From a virus: a stretch of DNA of 64,000 nucleotides. How positions within the stretch are numbered: position 1 is the stretch's first letter; the number at the start of each line of letters is the position of its first letter. Shown piece by piece: positions 9,901-19,088 of the stretch. The stretch is from IMG/VR virus record IMGVR_UViG_3300043772_001024, positions 47,743-111,742 of that record; one strand, 5' to 3'. Under the pieces are notes generated by a model, which was given only the letters and a program-made list of their open reading frames with translations, made no database searches and was not told the origin of the DNA. The translations under genes and the position numbers were made by a program.

Positions 9901-12517
9901 TAGAGGCATTACCCAATGGGTTAAAAGCATCTGTAAGAAATCCGCCAGTAATACCATTTGCATAATTAAAAAAAGTTTGTCTACTTGTGAAAGTATTAAA
10001 ATCCCAGTCAAAATCATGAAAATTTAATGCACCTCCTGTTATATTTTTACCAGCATATGGTGTTGGTAATGTTGCACCTGGTCCACCATTACCACCTCCA
10101 GCAAGTAACCAATCCATAGCATATTGATTTTCAAAACTACCTAATGGATAATTAATTTGTTTTTTACCCATTCTTCTTAGAAGTGCATCTCCTATACCTG
10201 AAATGATTATGACCCACAATGCATCATTACTCATAAGTTTAAACTTAGGATGACCCTGTGGCTCTATAAATCTTTGTATAGCATTACCTTCAAGATGCCC
10301 GTATAGTTTTAATTCTATTGGGGCCAAGTAAGGATTTCTAAAACTAGTATCTGGTGAATGAAAACTTGTTATGTTTACAGGAACATCTTGATTTAAAAAG
10401 TTATTATTACTATCAACAGACTTTATAAATGGATCATTGTAATACTGATCATTACCTGATGCATTATTTCCTATTGGTATAATTGTATTATAAGGATAGT
10501 TAGCATAAAGACCCGTTCTGTTATTAGCAGGAACACCAACTCTATTATATGTTCTAAAGTTATTCAGCATACCTTTGGCAATAATACTTCTATTACCATC
10601 TCTAGATCCTCTCAATATTTCATATCCTACTATTCCCGGTATATCAAAACCATCATTGTCTTTTGGATATATAATATTCTTAAATTGCACTGACATCATT
10701 CTGATGAATAATGCATTTGTTGCAGGATCTCTTCTAAAATGATAAGCAGCATCAGATGATGTTAACTGTCCTGTGGCTTCATTATAAATTACATTCTCAG
10801 GAAACTTATGATGTCTAATAGGTAGTCCACATAAATCATATGAAGCACTTGGTATAGGTAATCCTGTTACAGAACTCCATGTACCTGTCCAAAAATGTTG
10901 ACTAGCATTCCATATGTCAGGTCTATTATCTGGATACTTTTCTGTAGACTGCCAATAACCCATCTTACCCGCAGCAATTACTCTACCACCATCAGGCAGT
11001 GTATAAGGATAAAAGTTAGGTGATGGTGGCTGATTCAGTCTTGCTGTATTTATAGTTTGGAATAACAAGGTATCTCCAGGAAAACTATCTGAGTTTGAAT
11101 AAGGTAAATCTTCACGAATACCTGGTGCAGGTCCCCAATTTTCAGCAGCTCTTCCTGGAATATGATATGATGCAGACTTATCTCCTGTGTTGTATACCCA
11201 TCTTATAAAAAAAGTATATACCTCATCTCTCATAAAATTAGTCTTTGAGCCTCCTCTAAAATAATAATTGGAAGGGTACTCTACTGAAACCCATTCGGTT
11301 TCAATTAAATTTGCTAAGGGTTGATAGTTAAAATCAAACTTTGATGTTGGCCCTACTCTAAGCAAATAAGTATTTAACTGAGCCATTTGATCTGACTTCT
11401 CAAATACAGGAGTCATCAAAGGTATGAGTGTAATATCTATAGATTCAAAGCTAGGTTTGTACTGGTCTATAAATATGTTTCTAGTATTTGTAGAATAGTA
11501 TCCAATTACTCTAGCAACAGTATTCTCATTTATGTTTGCAACAAGTACAAGTTGGAACTCATCAAAATTTTCTGTGTCAGCTTCTACTTCTAATTGTAAT
11601 GAACCTTGTGTAGAATTAACAGTATAAACAGGTTGTACATTACTAGCTGTAAAATAATCTGATATCTTTTCTCCTTTTATTGTATATGCAATAACTGCAT
11701 AGTAACTACCATTTTCTAATGAACCTGAACCATCACCAAGTCTTAAATTAAGACAAGGTGTATCCATCAATCTTGCTAATCTTGTTTTTTCACAATCAAG
11801 TGTATTAATAGAATTACAAGTAATACAACCGTCTATAGGATGTCCTGCTGGCCATACACCAGGTTGAGTCTGACTTGTATTAGATGAGTCAGTACATATT
11901 TGATTCCATTCTACACCTGGCCAAAGAATGTTTGTACCATTACCATTTGAGTAAAAGTTAACAGTTGTGGATCCTGAACCACCACCTAACCAAACATAAT
12001 CAGAACTAGGCCAAGTTTTTGGATCACCAACATTTAAATATCTATCTGGATTTTTACCATCAGCCCAATATACCTGCCAAGAACAATCTTCTTTTTCTCT
12101 TGCTGCTCCAGATATTAAATGTGCTTTACTAAAACCTAAACATGCATCTTGAACAATTGGTCTATATGTACATGAGGCTTCTTCAAACAAACCTATTTCA
12201 GATACTCTTGGTAAAATCTCAACAGCACTTGCATGAGAAGCTGTAAACACAATCCATTTATCACTAAACATGTGTATCATTCCTATAACATATCTGAATG
12301 AAAAAGCACTATTAATTGTTGCTCCAGCTGTTGCACAAAGTATATTTGAAACTTCATTGGATATTGTACCTACATCACCTTCAATAGTGTTGTTAACCAC
12401 ATTCCTTGCATAACTCCACATACCTTCTTGAATAAATGCGGGGTCACTATCTTTATGAAGACCCTTTATAAAGGTATTAGTCTTACTAGTATTTAAGTTT
12501 CCTTTTTCTTCTGCCAT
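6950..12517 (-). CDS. Tail stabilization / muzzle protein (P22 gp10-like)
   Basis: An 1855-aa protein whose N-terminus (NTFIKGLHKDSDPAF, then EGMWSYARN and EGDVGTISNE) is the signature of the crAss-like tail stabilization protein, related to P22 gp10 and called the muzzle in crAss001 structures. It forms the distal part of the short tail that closes the channel and contacts the cell surface. Its length suits this family, which is far larger than P22 gp10. It is rich in Tyr, Asn and Gly, as expected for a beta-rich virion protein. It sits 3 nt downstream of the ring-protein gene, in the conserved crAss order. The assignment is family knowledge recognised by eye. Confidence 0.8.
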   Translation of the reverse strand: MAEEKGNLNTSKTNTFIKGLHKDSDPAFIQEGMWSYARNVVNNTIEGDVGTISNEVSNILCATAGATINSAFSFRYVIGMIHMFSDKWIVFTASHASAVEILPRVSEIGLFEEASCTYRPIVQDACLGFSKAHLISGAAREKEDCSWQVYWADGKNPDRYLNVGDPKTWPSSDYVWLGGGSGSTTVNFYSNGNGTNILWPGVEWNQICTDSSNTSQTQPGVWPAGHPIDGCITCNSINTLDCEKTRLARLMDTPCLNLRLGDGSGSLENGSYYAVIAYTIKGEKISDYFTASNVQPVYTVNSTQGSLQLEVEADTENFDEFQLVLVANINENTVARVIGYYSTNTRNIFIDQYKPSFESIDITLIPLMTPVFEKSDQMAQLNTYLLRVGPTSKFDFNYQPLANLIETEWVSVEYPSNYYFRGGSKTNFMRDEVYTFFIRWVYNTGDKSASYHIPGRAAENWGPAPGIREDLPYSNSDSFPGDTLLFQTINTARLNQPPSPNFYPYTLPDGGRVIAAGKMGYWQSTEKYPDNRPDIWNASQHFWTGTWSSVTGLPIPSASYDLCGLPIRHHKFPENVIYNEATGQLTSSDAAYHFRRDPATNALFIRMMSVQFKNIIYPKDNDGFDIPGIVGYEILRGSRDGNRSIIAKGMLNNFRTYNRVGVPANNRTGLYANYPYNTIIPIGNNASGNDQYYNDPFIKSVDSNNNFLNQDVPVNITSFHSPDTSFRNPYLAPIELKLYGHLEGNAIQRFIEPQGHPKFKLMSNDALWVIIISGIGDALLRRMGKKQINYPLGSFENQYAMDWLLAGGGNGGPGATLPTPYAGKNITGGALNFHDFDWDFNTFTSRQTFFNYANGITGGFLTDAFNPLGNASTDGFGSAARNNNRQSLFEGGIFNTNSYTNELSGNAMLPSWTQGLFSALGGVTQISQYFMEGVNAAADLIYALAPYRQYALQLIGHGLYDAFKPFNINDTKRFKIADSSYIFKNISFEIDDYDDTITMNQFQKYTINNYKRSQLLMLRTERANTPTTDGPKLLITGTSGLDQSLGSLGMFDDALGAAGPKFTEKKKSIEFTTRIGSHYSAMKIDNDDQYGQLKSITQFPITPCEQKFDYATLPYTTNNLPAPTNKSVTLKTINQTPVIFGGDTYITRFTEKNPMFFFYNWLYTEPNGYEYNYFNSQMIPEPRYWANSEKYDASQLNIANPGTWTQWINDFYNGTTGDGFLPNDYFNLDHKGYNRGTDKAWSIIPPVSYDGFTNVKNAYFYLSASGVRDFFVESDVINDFREVGVFDYEKAYNPYRYTDLETMFRMDKITATEGNFYLYDYSLSITRLTNRYTSFGFLQSVYYNPEVAELCYTYYPNTITYSLPVSQTSSTDNWFIFLPLNRKEFVSQISGVKNFAKTGAFVTFKNDSPIVFQGVDTLEMDGSGTKVIIGDGGVFAREPQNIVVADKPYMYGSSQGRLSVISTPAGLYYISQDQGKVFSYGEGLQEVSQAGMKWWFDYFLPCKLLEDFPDYPYQDNPVAGVGTQAVYDNYNSVLYFCKKDYKLKEIGPDGFPLAGRVININSGKESYFNYYPYVDGKPSNTPIKLALGDPRIFEDASWTVSYDPKSQFWISFHDWHPDLVMPTKDSFITTQTNKFYKHGANCNDYCNFYGVQYPFEIEFPITTGQSVTTVKSIEYVLECYRRERRFCSDQFHILDYNFDRLVIHNSEQISGYLNLNVFPKNNIALSLLYPQLNINNNSYDILFSKEENKYRVNQFWDITKDRGEFPNGSGYPPSGQLIPGTTTLLGNYPENMLWITEANGYKKAINPQAVDYNKSLLQRKKFRHMVNFMYLSKADSRDTNMILKLFNSKNQYSLR

Positions 12518-12519
12518 GA

Positions 12520-13563
12520 TTATAGTACTCTAGATACACCATTAATTCCGTAAAATGCTCTATTTGGAGAATAGCTTTTAAACATGTCATAGTATTTACT
12601 ATACATAGCTTTTCTATTTGTCCACCACATTTGTTCTAGTTCTTTAAAGTTTGGAGTGTTAACTAAACTCAAAGCTTGGTTTCTTGCAGCTCTAAGCTTT
12701 TGTTCTACAAGTTGTAATCTTGCAGATACATCTTCTCCATTCATAAATAAGTTTTCAAGCAGCCTTTGTTTTATTGCATACTCATAATAATCATTAAGCA
12801 AGTCATGATCAGGTACAAGTAAATTACCTGCTTCATCTTCCATAGCTCCTTGGTAATTAAGATATACCTTACCTGTCTCAAATGTTGTAAATAAAAATCC
12901 ATCTTTTATCCAACCTTGATTAGCAGTATCATAATATAAGTTAGGACAATCACATTCTATTTCCTGACTCTGTTTCATTCTTAATGGAATTAATCTAGAA
13001 TATTTTCTTGTGGCTCCTGTATTTAATATTTGAATCAACTCATACTTTTCACCTTTGCAATTCATAAATACCCGTGGAGGTACACATGTATTACCATATG
13101 GATTATCAGGATCATACTCAGTTGGTATTGGATCTACTATAGGATGATTAAGATCACAAGCTGCAGTATGTTTACATGGATTAGCATTACATGATCTGCA
13201 GTTAACACTTGGTGGTGCACATTGATTTACTGTTGATGGTACTTCATGATAAGGTACTTCTTGTATATTAGTTCCACCGGACATTCCACCATAACCAACA
13301 TGGTCTTCATACTCTCCACAGATAAAAGCAAAATTAAATGTATAAAAATTATCAGGTAACTTTACTTTATTATGACAAACCTCAAGTACAACTTCTCTTG
13401 TTTGATTTATCCTTAGACCAAGATCATAGTTTATTCTTTTAGCAACTTTAATTAATTGCTGAGGCTCTATCATATTTTCTAGAGCAAGAGTATTCATGTC
13501 TATTGATACATCTTCTAAGAGTTGATCAAAAGGTCTGTAACGGAGAGTGTAATTGAAATCCAT
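12520..13563 (-). CDS. Tail ring / tubular protein, cysteine-cluster variant
   Basis: A 347-aa protein between the muzzle and a P22 gp4-like protein, the position of a stacked tail ring protein in crAss-like virions. An N-terminal helical region and the segment VYLNYQGAMEDEAGNLLVPD (about residues 236-255) followed by long helices resemble other crAss ring proteins. A central insertion (about 113-175) holds many Cys and His (VNCRSCNANPCKHTAACDLNH), possibly a metal site. The start overlaps the stop of the upstream gene at 13563. Ring identity is inferred from synteny and composition. Confidence 0.65.
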   Translation of the reverse strand: MDFNYTLRYRPFDQLLEDVSIDMNTLALENMIEPQQLIKVAKRINYDLGLRINQTREVVLEVCHNKVKLPDNFYTFNFAFICGEYEDHVGYGGMSGGTNIQEVPYHEVPSTVNQCAPPSVNCRSCNANPCKHTAACDLNHPIVDPIPTEYDPDNPYGNTCVPPRVFMNCKGEKYELIQILNTGATRKYSRLIPLRMKQSQEIECDCPNLYYDTANQGWIKDGFLFTTFETGKVYLNYQGAMEDEAGNLLVPDHDLLNDYYEYAIKQRLLENLFMNGEDVSARLQLVEQKLRAARNQALSLVNTPNFKELEQMWWTNRKAMYSKYYDMFKSYSPNRAFYGINGVSRVL

Positions 13564-14225
13564 TATCTTAATGAGTTTTGACTATCATCTGCACCATCAG
13601 CTGGCATCTGTGTAATAGTAGTTAATTCTTTTAATACAAACTGTTCAGCTTCTGAAAATAAATAATCAGGAATTGCTAAAGGTTCATCCTGTTTTATTTG
13701 ACAATCATCAGTATCACATGTTTCTACTTTGTTTTCAAATATGGCTTCCATTCTTATAGCATCCCAGTCTATGTTAGGACAGTATACATAACCATTAAGA
13801 TACCAGAAATATGGTCTCTTGTTATATTTGAATGTGCTAGATTTAGTTATAGACACCCATGTTCCAGGGTCTGTTCTAAACATTTCTATAGATCCATCTA
13901 TAGAAGATGTAGTACGGATAATTGGTCCAAACATACCATCTAATATACTTGGTAATTTATCTTTAGATCTTTTAAAATAACATTCTGAATATACACCAAT
14001 ACAACCAGCCTCTACTCTATCAACATCTATAAGTTCAATATATGGTAGAACTTGAAAGATCTGACTCATCTTCATTAACCTGAACTGATTGTCTTCTCTT
14101 TTAATTAATGTCTTTGCATATTTACTAAGAGCAAAATAGATTGTCCTATCAGTTAAGAAAGCATCTTCCTTAACAGCTTTAAGAGCATTTCTTACTCTTG
14201 ATATGGCTTCTCCTATTGTTGTCAT
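13563..14225 (-). CDS. Tail tubular / ring protein (P22 gp4-like, crAss type)
   Basis: A 220-aa protein with the layout of crAss P22 gp4-like adaptors: an N-terminal helix (TIGEAISRVRNALKAVKED), a beta-rich centre, and an acidic helical C-terminus (IPDYLFSEAEQFVLKELTTI). It should sit in the ring stack between portal and tail. It overlaps the upstream gene by 4 nt (ATGA-type) and its own stop abuts the next ring-type gene, giving a tight four-gene tail operon with the muzzle. The exact ring number cannot be assigned from sequence alone. Confidence 0.65.
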   Translation of the reverse strand: MTTIGEAISRVRNALKAVKEDAFLTDRTIYFALSKYAKTLIKREDNQFRLMKMSQIFQVLPYIELIDVDRVEAGCIGVYSECYFKRSKDKLPSILDGMFGPIIRTTSSIDGSIEMFRTDPGTWVSITKSSTFKYNKRPYFWYLNGYVYCPNIDWDAIRMEAIFENKVETCDTDDCQIKQDEPLAIPDYLFSEAEQFVLKELTTITQMPADGADDSQNSLR

Positions 14226-14803
14226 ATGTCAAATTCATTATATGTTTTCAATTCCTTTTTCTGTTTCTTGACAAGCATATCTATATATGTTGCCTTTTGG
14301 TAGATCAGTCTAAGTTTTGCAGTAGGATCTACTACCACATACATATTCCAATTTTCAGGATAACTCTTAGCAACTTTTCTTTTAAAGTCCCTACATGCAA
14401 CAAAACTCCAAAACTCTCTGTTTTTCATTTTATGTTTTAGTGCATGACTGGTAAAAAAGATTTTAGCTAACTTTCCATCTGTATCCCAATTTCTGTTTGT
14501 TACTGTCATCCCATATTTATGAGACTTTACAAAGTCAATATTTTTTTTCTTACTTTCTTGACATGTTCCAATGAACAACCAACCTATTTGCTCTGGGAGC
14601 TGGACACCATCTCTTTTATCAATCACTGTTTGATAAACTGTAGTGTTAAACTTCTTAACTATAGTTTTTAATACAGTGTTATCAATATCCTTATACTTTG
14701 AATATTTTTTCTTAAACTTTTCAAAGAACTCTTTATTTAGAACATTGTGTACATCTGGTCTAAATCTTGGAGCTTTTACATCTGGCTTATTAAATTCCTT
14801 CAT
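14222..14803 (-). CDS. Conserved crAss-like protein of the tail operon
   Basis: A 193-aa basic protein, first gene of the tail operon, preceded by a GTATATT motif and a terminator of the previous unit. It is Lys-rich at both ends. The central region (QIGWLFIGTCQESKK...RNREFWSFVACRDFKRKVA) looks globular. A gene of this size at this position is conserved in crAss-like phages, but I cannot assign a fold. It may be a structural adaptor or an assembly factor. Confidence 0.6.
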   Translation of the reverse strand: MKEFNKPDVKAPRFRPDVHNVLNKEFFEKFKKKYSKYKDIDNTVLKTIVKKFNTTVYQTVIDKRDGVQLPEQIGWLFIGTCQESKKKNIDFVKSHKYGMTVTNRNWDTDGKLAKIFFTSHALKHKMKNREFWSFVACRDFKRKVAKSYPENWNMYVVVDPTAKLRLIYQKATYIDMLVKKQKKELKTYNEFDI

Positions 14804-14815
14804 GCTATTACTATT

Positions 14816-14822
14816 AATATAC
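14816..14822 (-). promoter_or_regulatory. GTATATT late-promoter-like motif
   Basis: The minus-strand read is TTTTTAGTATATTAATAG, 13 nt upstream of the tail operon and directly after a terminator, as expected for a new transcription unit. Confidence 0.5.
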
Positions 14823-14860
14823 TAAAAATAAATGAGACTAACAAATGTAACTAAAAAACA

Positions 14861-14884
14861 AAACCCCCACAAGTGTGAGGGTTT
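14861..14884 (-). terminator. Rho-independent terminator
   Basis: Perfect or G-T-paired 10-bp stem (minus strand AAACCCTCAC / GTGGGGGTTT, loop ACTT) followed by a U-rich end. It closes the unit ending at 14922. Confidence 0.75.
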
Positions 14885-14921
14885 GTCTTGTTGTCACAGA
14901 AACCAACAACCTGTAACTTCT

Positions 14922-15167
14922 TTAAGGATTACACAACTGAGCTACTATACTTTGTAAAGCTGTAGCTAAGTTTGTGTTTGTTGCTATTAATATTGTTTCA
15001 CCACACATAATATTTGGACCAGTATATATAATACACTGAGCATCCATTATCTCAGAACATGGTTCTGGATTAGGACATCCAATTGGAGTTGGACATGGTG
15101 CAGGACTTGGCATGAAGCTATCTTCACATCCGCATTTCTTACATGTATTTGTTGTTGTAGTTGTCAT
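14922..15167 (-). CDS. Small cysteine-rich virion-type protein
   Basis: An 81-aa protein with an N-terminal CKKCGC segment and a Pro-rich linker, then a C-terminal domain AQCIIYTGPNIMCGE...ALQSIVAQLCN. That last domain repeats the N-terminal domain of the adjacent 559-aa protein (CVIWQGPDIPCIKLCTGD, then a helix ending LATELC). It is probably a small capsid or fibre accessory, inferred from paralogy. It is the last gene before a terminator. Confidence 0.6.
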   Translation of the reverse strand: MTTTTTNTCKKCGCEDSFMPSPAPCPTPIGCPNPEPCSEIMDAQCIIYTGPNIMCGETILIATNTNLATALQSIVAQLCNP

Positions 15168-15177
15168 TACTTAATAT

Positions 15178-16857
15178 TTAAGGACAAGAATAATTTTTAA
15201 TATCTGTTGTACATGGATCTAAATATGCAATAAGCCCATCAAGTTGTACCCAACCAAATCCACCAACATTAGTTTCATTATTAGCATCACAACTAAATGG
15301 ATATGTTAATGTTGCATCGTAGTCTAATGTAACTGCTTGAGCACCTGATGCTGGTGAACTATTCATTACACTAGATGCACTCTGATATAATGGAACATAT
15401 TCTCCAGATCTTACATGTGATATAACATTATTTGCAATAGATGTGCTATATGGATTACCTATAGTCCCACCTGTTCCTGCTGATTCTTCATAATCTTTTA
15501 TTAATGTTAATATTAATGTTTTATTTGAAGTAATGATTGGTTTTACTAAAGTAGTTAGCATACCACTGTATAATGGTACAGAACTTATGTTTATAAATCT
15601 ATAAGCTAATGTATAATTTAGAAAATAACTATTATCAAAATTAGTTCCTGCATCAACTATAGAAGTTGGTATAACTGACAAACCTTGATTAAATGTAATT
15701 GAACCACCAGAGTTTAATACTACTGATCCAGGACCAGCTTGTGATGGAGCTACTGTTGTGTTTAAGAAATAAGTATCAGTTAGTGGTGCTGATCCATTAT
15801 AATCCCATATCAATGGTTGATTACTATTTAAAGGATCTTGTAAAGGAATCATTACAACCCCTCTAAAATGAACAGCATTTCCTATTCTTCTACATTGAGG
15901 TACTTTTTTATTTGCAATATTAAATGTCCCATACCATGCAAATCCATCTAGATCCACCCAACCTGTATCTTGTATATTTGCAGTTAATACTCCGGCAGTC
16001 AAATCTAAATTTACACTGCTTGTATTACTTGTGCTTACAAGTCCAGTACTAACTGCAGCATATACATCACATATTACAATCCAAGCATTAGTAATGCTTT
16101 CTGCAAGAGTTGCTGGAACAGGAGTCCAATTTGGATCTGTAGTTACATCTGTTCCAAAAGCACATGCTGGAACTAATGCATTACCAATATCTGCTGGAGT
16201 ACCTAATACACCTAACAAAGAACAATAACCACCAGCTACACTATTTATTAATTGATCTAATACATTATCAATAGCATATGTATTTCCTGCAATCAATGTA
16301 CCAATATTACATCCAACTATAATTGTTGGTGTAGGTGTTACTGGTGGAGGTGTATTTTCTATTGCAGTTACTCTAACTAATAAATCTGTAATTTGAATCT
16401 GTAAGTTTAAAATCTCATCTATTATAGATGTGATCTTTTGACCAATCATTAATACATAATCTACTAACTGCATAGTAGTTTGTGTACCTACAACAAAAGG
16501 TTCTGCTACAGTCACAACACAGTCAGGACATGTTGATGTTGATCTTAATCCTCTTGTACCACCAGCTAACTCTGTTTCATTAATATTTTCAAGAGCACAT
16601 ACTCTGTCAATAAGCAACTGAATTAGTTTTTGAAAATCATCTGGAGGACATGCTATTAAATTAAAACATGATAAATCATAGTTTGTAATTTTAAGAGTGT
16701 CCATTATAGCACACAGTTCTGTAGCTAATTTTTCTATTACATCAGATACAGTATCTCCTGTACATAATTTAATACAAGGAATATCTGGACCTTGCCATAT
16801 CACACAATTACTTGATATTGGGCTACATGGTCTATTATCTAAGTTTAATGGTTTCAT
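15178..16857 (-). CDS. Fibre-like surface protein with Cys-rich N-terminal domain
   Basis: A 559-aa protein. Residues 1-60 hold the GPDIPC...CTGD domain shared with the 81-aa neighbour. Helical segments follow (about 75-180, with a run resembling a coiled coil around QIQITDLLVRVTAIENT), then a long beta-rich Ser/Thr/Asn-rich region ending in DGLIAYLDPCTTDIKNYSCP. This architecture (anchor, stalk, beta-rich tip) suits a head fibre or tail-associated fibre. A GTATATT motif lies 7 nt upstream. No chaperone or lyase domain is visible. Confidence 0.65.
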   Translation of the reverse strand: MKPLNLDNRPCSPISSNCVIWQGPDIPCIKLCTGDTVSDVIEKLATELCAIMDTLKITNYDLSCFNLIACPPDDFQKLIQLLIDRVCALENINETELAGGTRGLRSTSTCPDCVVTVAEPFVVGTQTTMQLVDYVLMIGQKITSIIDEILNLQIQITDLLVRVTAIENTPPPVTPTPTIIVGCNIGTLIAGNTYAIDNVLDQLINSVAGGYCSLLGVLGTPADIGNALVPACAFGTDVTTDPNWTPVPATLAESITNAWIVICDVYAAVSTGLVSTSNTSSVNLDLTAGVLTANIQDTGWVDLDGFAWYGTFNIANKKVPQCRRIGNAVHFRGVVMIPLQDPLNSNQPLIWDYNGSAPLTDTYFLNTTVAPSQAGPGSVVLNSGGSITFNQGLSVIPTSIVDAGTNFDNSYFLNYTLAYRFINISSVPLYSGMLTTLVKPIITSNKTLILTLIKDYEESAGTGGTIGNPYSTSIANNVISHVRSGEYVPLYQSASSVMNSSPASGAQAVTLDYDATLTYPFSCDANNETNVGGFGWVQLDGLIAYLDPCTTDIKNYSCP

Positions 16858-16863
16858 ATATAT

Positions 16864-16870
16864 AATATAC
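16864..16870 (-). promoter_or_regulatory. GTATATT late-promoter-like motif
   Basis: The minus-strand read is ATTAGTATATTATATATATG, seven bases from the ATG at 16855-16857. So close a spacing would give a leaderless or near-leaderless message if this is a true promoter. Confidence 0.35.
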
Positions 16871-16876
16871 TAATTA

Positions 16877-18895
16877 TTATTGAGAATTACAAGTTTTTAA
16901 TGTGGTGTTGCATCCACATCCACATGTAGGTGTATTATTACAACATGTCTGAACAGGTTTGCAGATATAGTCAGGGTCAACTAAAGCAGCCAAATCTATT
17001 AGCTCTTTTTTGATTAACCACTTTTCATCATCTTCAGGACAACAATTGCTTAGCCCATATCTAAGTCTCATGACTTCTTTATATAGTATCTCTGATGCTC
17101 TACAAGTAATCTTTTCCCATTTATCTATATCACATGTTGGTACAGAGTATCCAGGTTTAATTTTTCTTTTAGGAGTTATAATTGGACATACAAGTGTTGG
17201 TGTGTAACATACTGTAGTTTTTTCAAACTGAATGCTCCCTGTTCCTACAATATATATGTTACTTGATGTTTGATTATCAACACCACAAATTGTTATTATG
17301 TATGGACTCTTTTGTGTTATTGTTTGTTGAGACTCAACATTACCACTACAATTTTTATAATAAAGTGTTGCAGTTGTATCAGAACCAATAGTAATATTAT
17401 ATTCATAACAAAAATCACCACCAAGAACACAGTCTCCAAATATCTCTAGATTATCTGTCTCAGGATAATCAGTTACCCATCTCTTAAGACAAATTTTTCC
17501 ACTAGTTGCCCCTGCAGTTAATCTTAATGATACACTGTTATCATCACAATCTATATACTCATATTCTTTCTCTTCAGTGCTATAGTTTGTTATTCTGTTG
17601 CATAGACATGGTAGTGGAGGAGTACAACTTGGACAATCAACATAAGTATTAGTTACTGTAACAGGTACAGGATTTATTGGTACTTCAACTTCTGTTATAC
17701 TCCAACAACCCTCGCACCCTTGTACATTAACTATATCATCAAGATATGCAGAAAGATCAGAACCTGTATATATAGGATCAAGTATCTCATTACAATCTTC
17801 TAATATGTAATACTGAGTTAAACATTCAACACATGAGTTAAATGAAGTTAGTATAACTACAGTAGTTTCACTTGGTGGTTGATAATTAATAAGCTCTACA
17901 AAAAAACAACCACAATCTTCTAGTTTAACATATTGTCCTACATAGTCTGCTAGGTCTTGATATGTGTATTTAATATCATTAGCATTTTCACAACTAGTTA
18001 ACTTGTAAGCAATGATTGGTAAACATTCTGAACAAGATCCGTATTCTTGAGTTACTATGACATTAACTGTACAATCACAAATTTCTTCAGACTCAGCAAC
18101 AGACCAGCATCCATCATAACCCGCTATTTGTACTACAGTGTTTGTATCAACATATTGAGACAGACTTTGCAGTGTAGAATATATTATTTCTTTTGTATCA
18201 CAGTTAGTAAGTTCATAGCACTCCGTAGGGCATTGTCCATCAATACATAATCCATTATCAGTAACCTGATAGTTAGGTAGTTTACCATTTACTATTGGTC
18301 TTATTTGTGAACAAAAACCTAATGTCTCACCAATGGTTTCCTGTAAAACTCCATCACAGTCTATATATGTAAGTAACTTAAATTGGCCAGTTACATCATA
18401 ACATTTACAAGGACATGGTTCAGGACCAACATCATCTAGTATAAAATCATTAAATGGACTATTGCAATAACCTGCATTTTCTAATACAAACCATGTTGAA
18501 TTTTCACCATCAGCTACTATAACAACATATTGACCTACAACACTTTCTAAATCTGGATTTGTACTATTAAAAAATTGACCATCACAGTTATATAATGTGT
18601 AACACGTTGTTTGACAGTCTGGACATTCTTCTGTATAATCAGTACACTTTGCTTCAGGATCTAATGTTACTATTGTAAAATAAGCTAAGGATGGTGCTGG
18701 ATTTAATCCAGACCAATCACCAGTTAAGTATGTAGTTACTCTGTAACATGAATCTGAAAATCCTGGAAATAGTGTAGTAGGTTTTACAAGTGTTCCATAG
18801 TCTGTTGTACCATCATATAGAAATTCTAAAAAGACAGTTTCATCACAACAACTTGTGAACCTTATTACAATACGTTCAAATGTTACAGCAGCCAT
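16877..18895 (-). CDS. Cysteine-rich repeat protein of the virion surface
   Basis: A 672-aa protein built largely of about 80-residue repeats with the pattern C-Y-x-L-x-N-C, IYS/T, a short helix ending in Y-V/L, V-x-I/V, C-W-S-V/I, then C-x-C and C-x-x-C. At least four copies lie between about residues 95 and 430. The protein holds dozens of cysteines, an odd load for a phage structural protein, suggesting metal binding or disulfides formed after release. The C-terminal part (CDIDKWEKITCRASEILYKEVMRLRYG) is helical and ends in CCNNTPTCGCGCN. It is cotranscribed with fibre-type genes. A receptor-binding or decoration role is inferred. Confidence 0.65.
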   Translation of the reverse strand: MAAVTFERIVIRFTSCCDETVFLEFLYDGTTDYGTLVKPTTLFPGFSDSCYRVTTYLTGDWSGLNPAPSLAYFTIVTLDPEAKCTDYTEECPDCQTTCYTLYNCDGQFFNSTNPDLESVVGQYVVIVADGENSTWFVLENAGYCNSPFNDFILDDVGPEPCPCKCYDVTGQFKLLTYIDCDGVLQETIGETLGFCSQIRPIVNGKLPNYQVTDNGLCIDGQCPTECYELTNCDTKEIIYSTLQSLSQYVDTNTVVQIAGYDGCWSVAESEEICDCTVNVIVTQEYGSCSECLPIIAYKLTSCENANDIKYTYQDLADYVGQYVKLEDCGCFFVELINYQPPSETTVVILTSFNSCVECLTQYYILEDCNEILDPIYTGSDLSAYLDDIVNVQGCEGCWSITEVEVPINPVPVTVTNTYVDCPSCTPPLPCLCNRITNYSTEEKEYEYIDCDDNSVSLRLTAGATSGKICLKRWVTDYPETDNLEIFGDCVLGGDFCYEYNITIGSDTTATLYYKNCSGNVESQQTITQKSPYIITICGVDNQTSSNIYIVGTGSIQFEKTTVCYTPTLVCPIITPKRKIKPGYSVPTCDIDKWEKITCRASEILYKEVMRLRYGLSNCCPEDDEKWLIKKELIDLAALVDPDYICKPVQTCCNNTPTCGCGCNTTLKTCNSQ

Positions 18896-18896
18896 T

Positions 18897-19088
18897 TTAT
18901 TTGGTAAATTTCTTCAGGTTTAAATATCTATTTGGTCCCCAAGTATTTGTGGTTGTAACAGGTTTAGCTGGAGTAACAGTTTGAGCTACTTTGGTAGCAC
19001 AGCTACTACATCCTTGCTTTCCATTTGAAAGTGTTCTCTTCTGACATCCACAACTTAATTTGGCTCCACAATTAGGACAACTACTCAT
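18897..19088 (-). CDS. Small zinc-ribbon-type protein with WGPNRYxNLKKF tail
   Basis: A 63-aa protein. The N-terminal half is cysteine-rich (CPNCGAKLSCGC, then CSSC), compatible with a zinc ribbon. The C-terminus ends TWGPNRYLNLKKFTK, a tail I associate with small proteins of Bacteroidota phages. It lies 2 nt upstream of the Cys-rich repeat protein. The function is unknown; it may act in assembly of the cysteine-rich neighbours. Confidence 0.6.
   Translation of the reverse strand: MSSCPNCGAKLSCGCQKRTLSNGKQGCSSCATKVAQTVTPAKPVTTTNTWGPNRYLNLKKFTK

Noticed and set aside
6950-12517. Plus and minus open frames within the muzzle gene (7442, 7861, 9757)
   Set aside because: They overlap a continuous 1855-codon gene with recognisable family signature.
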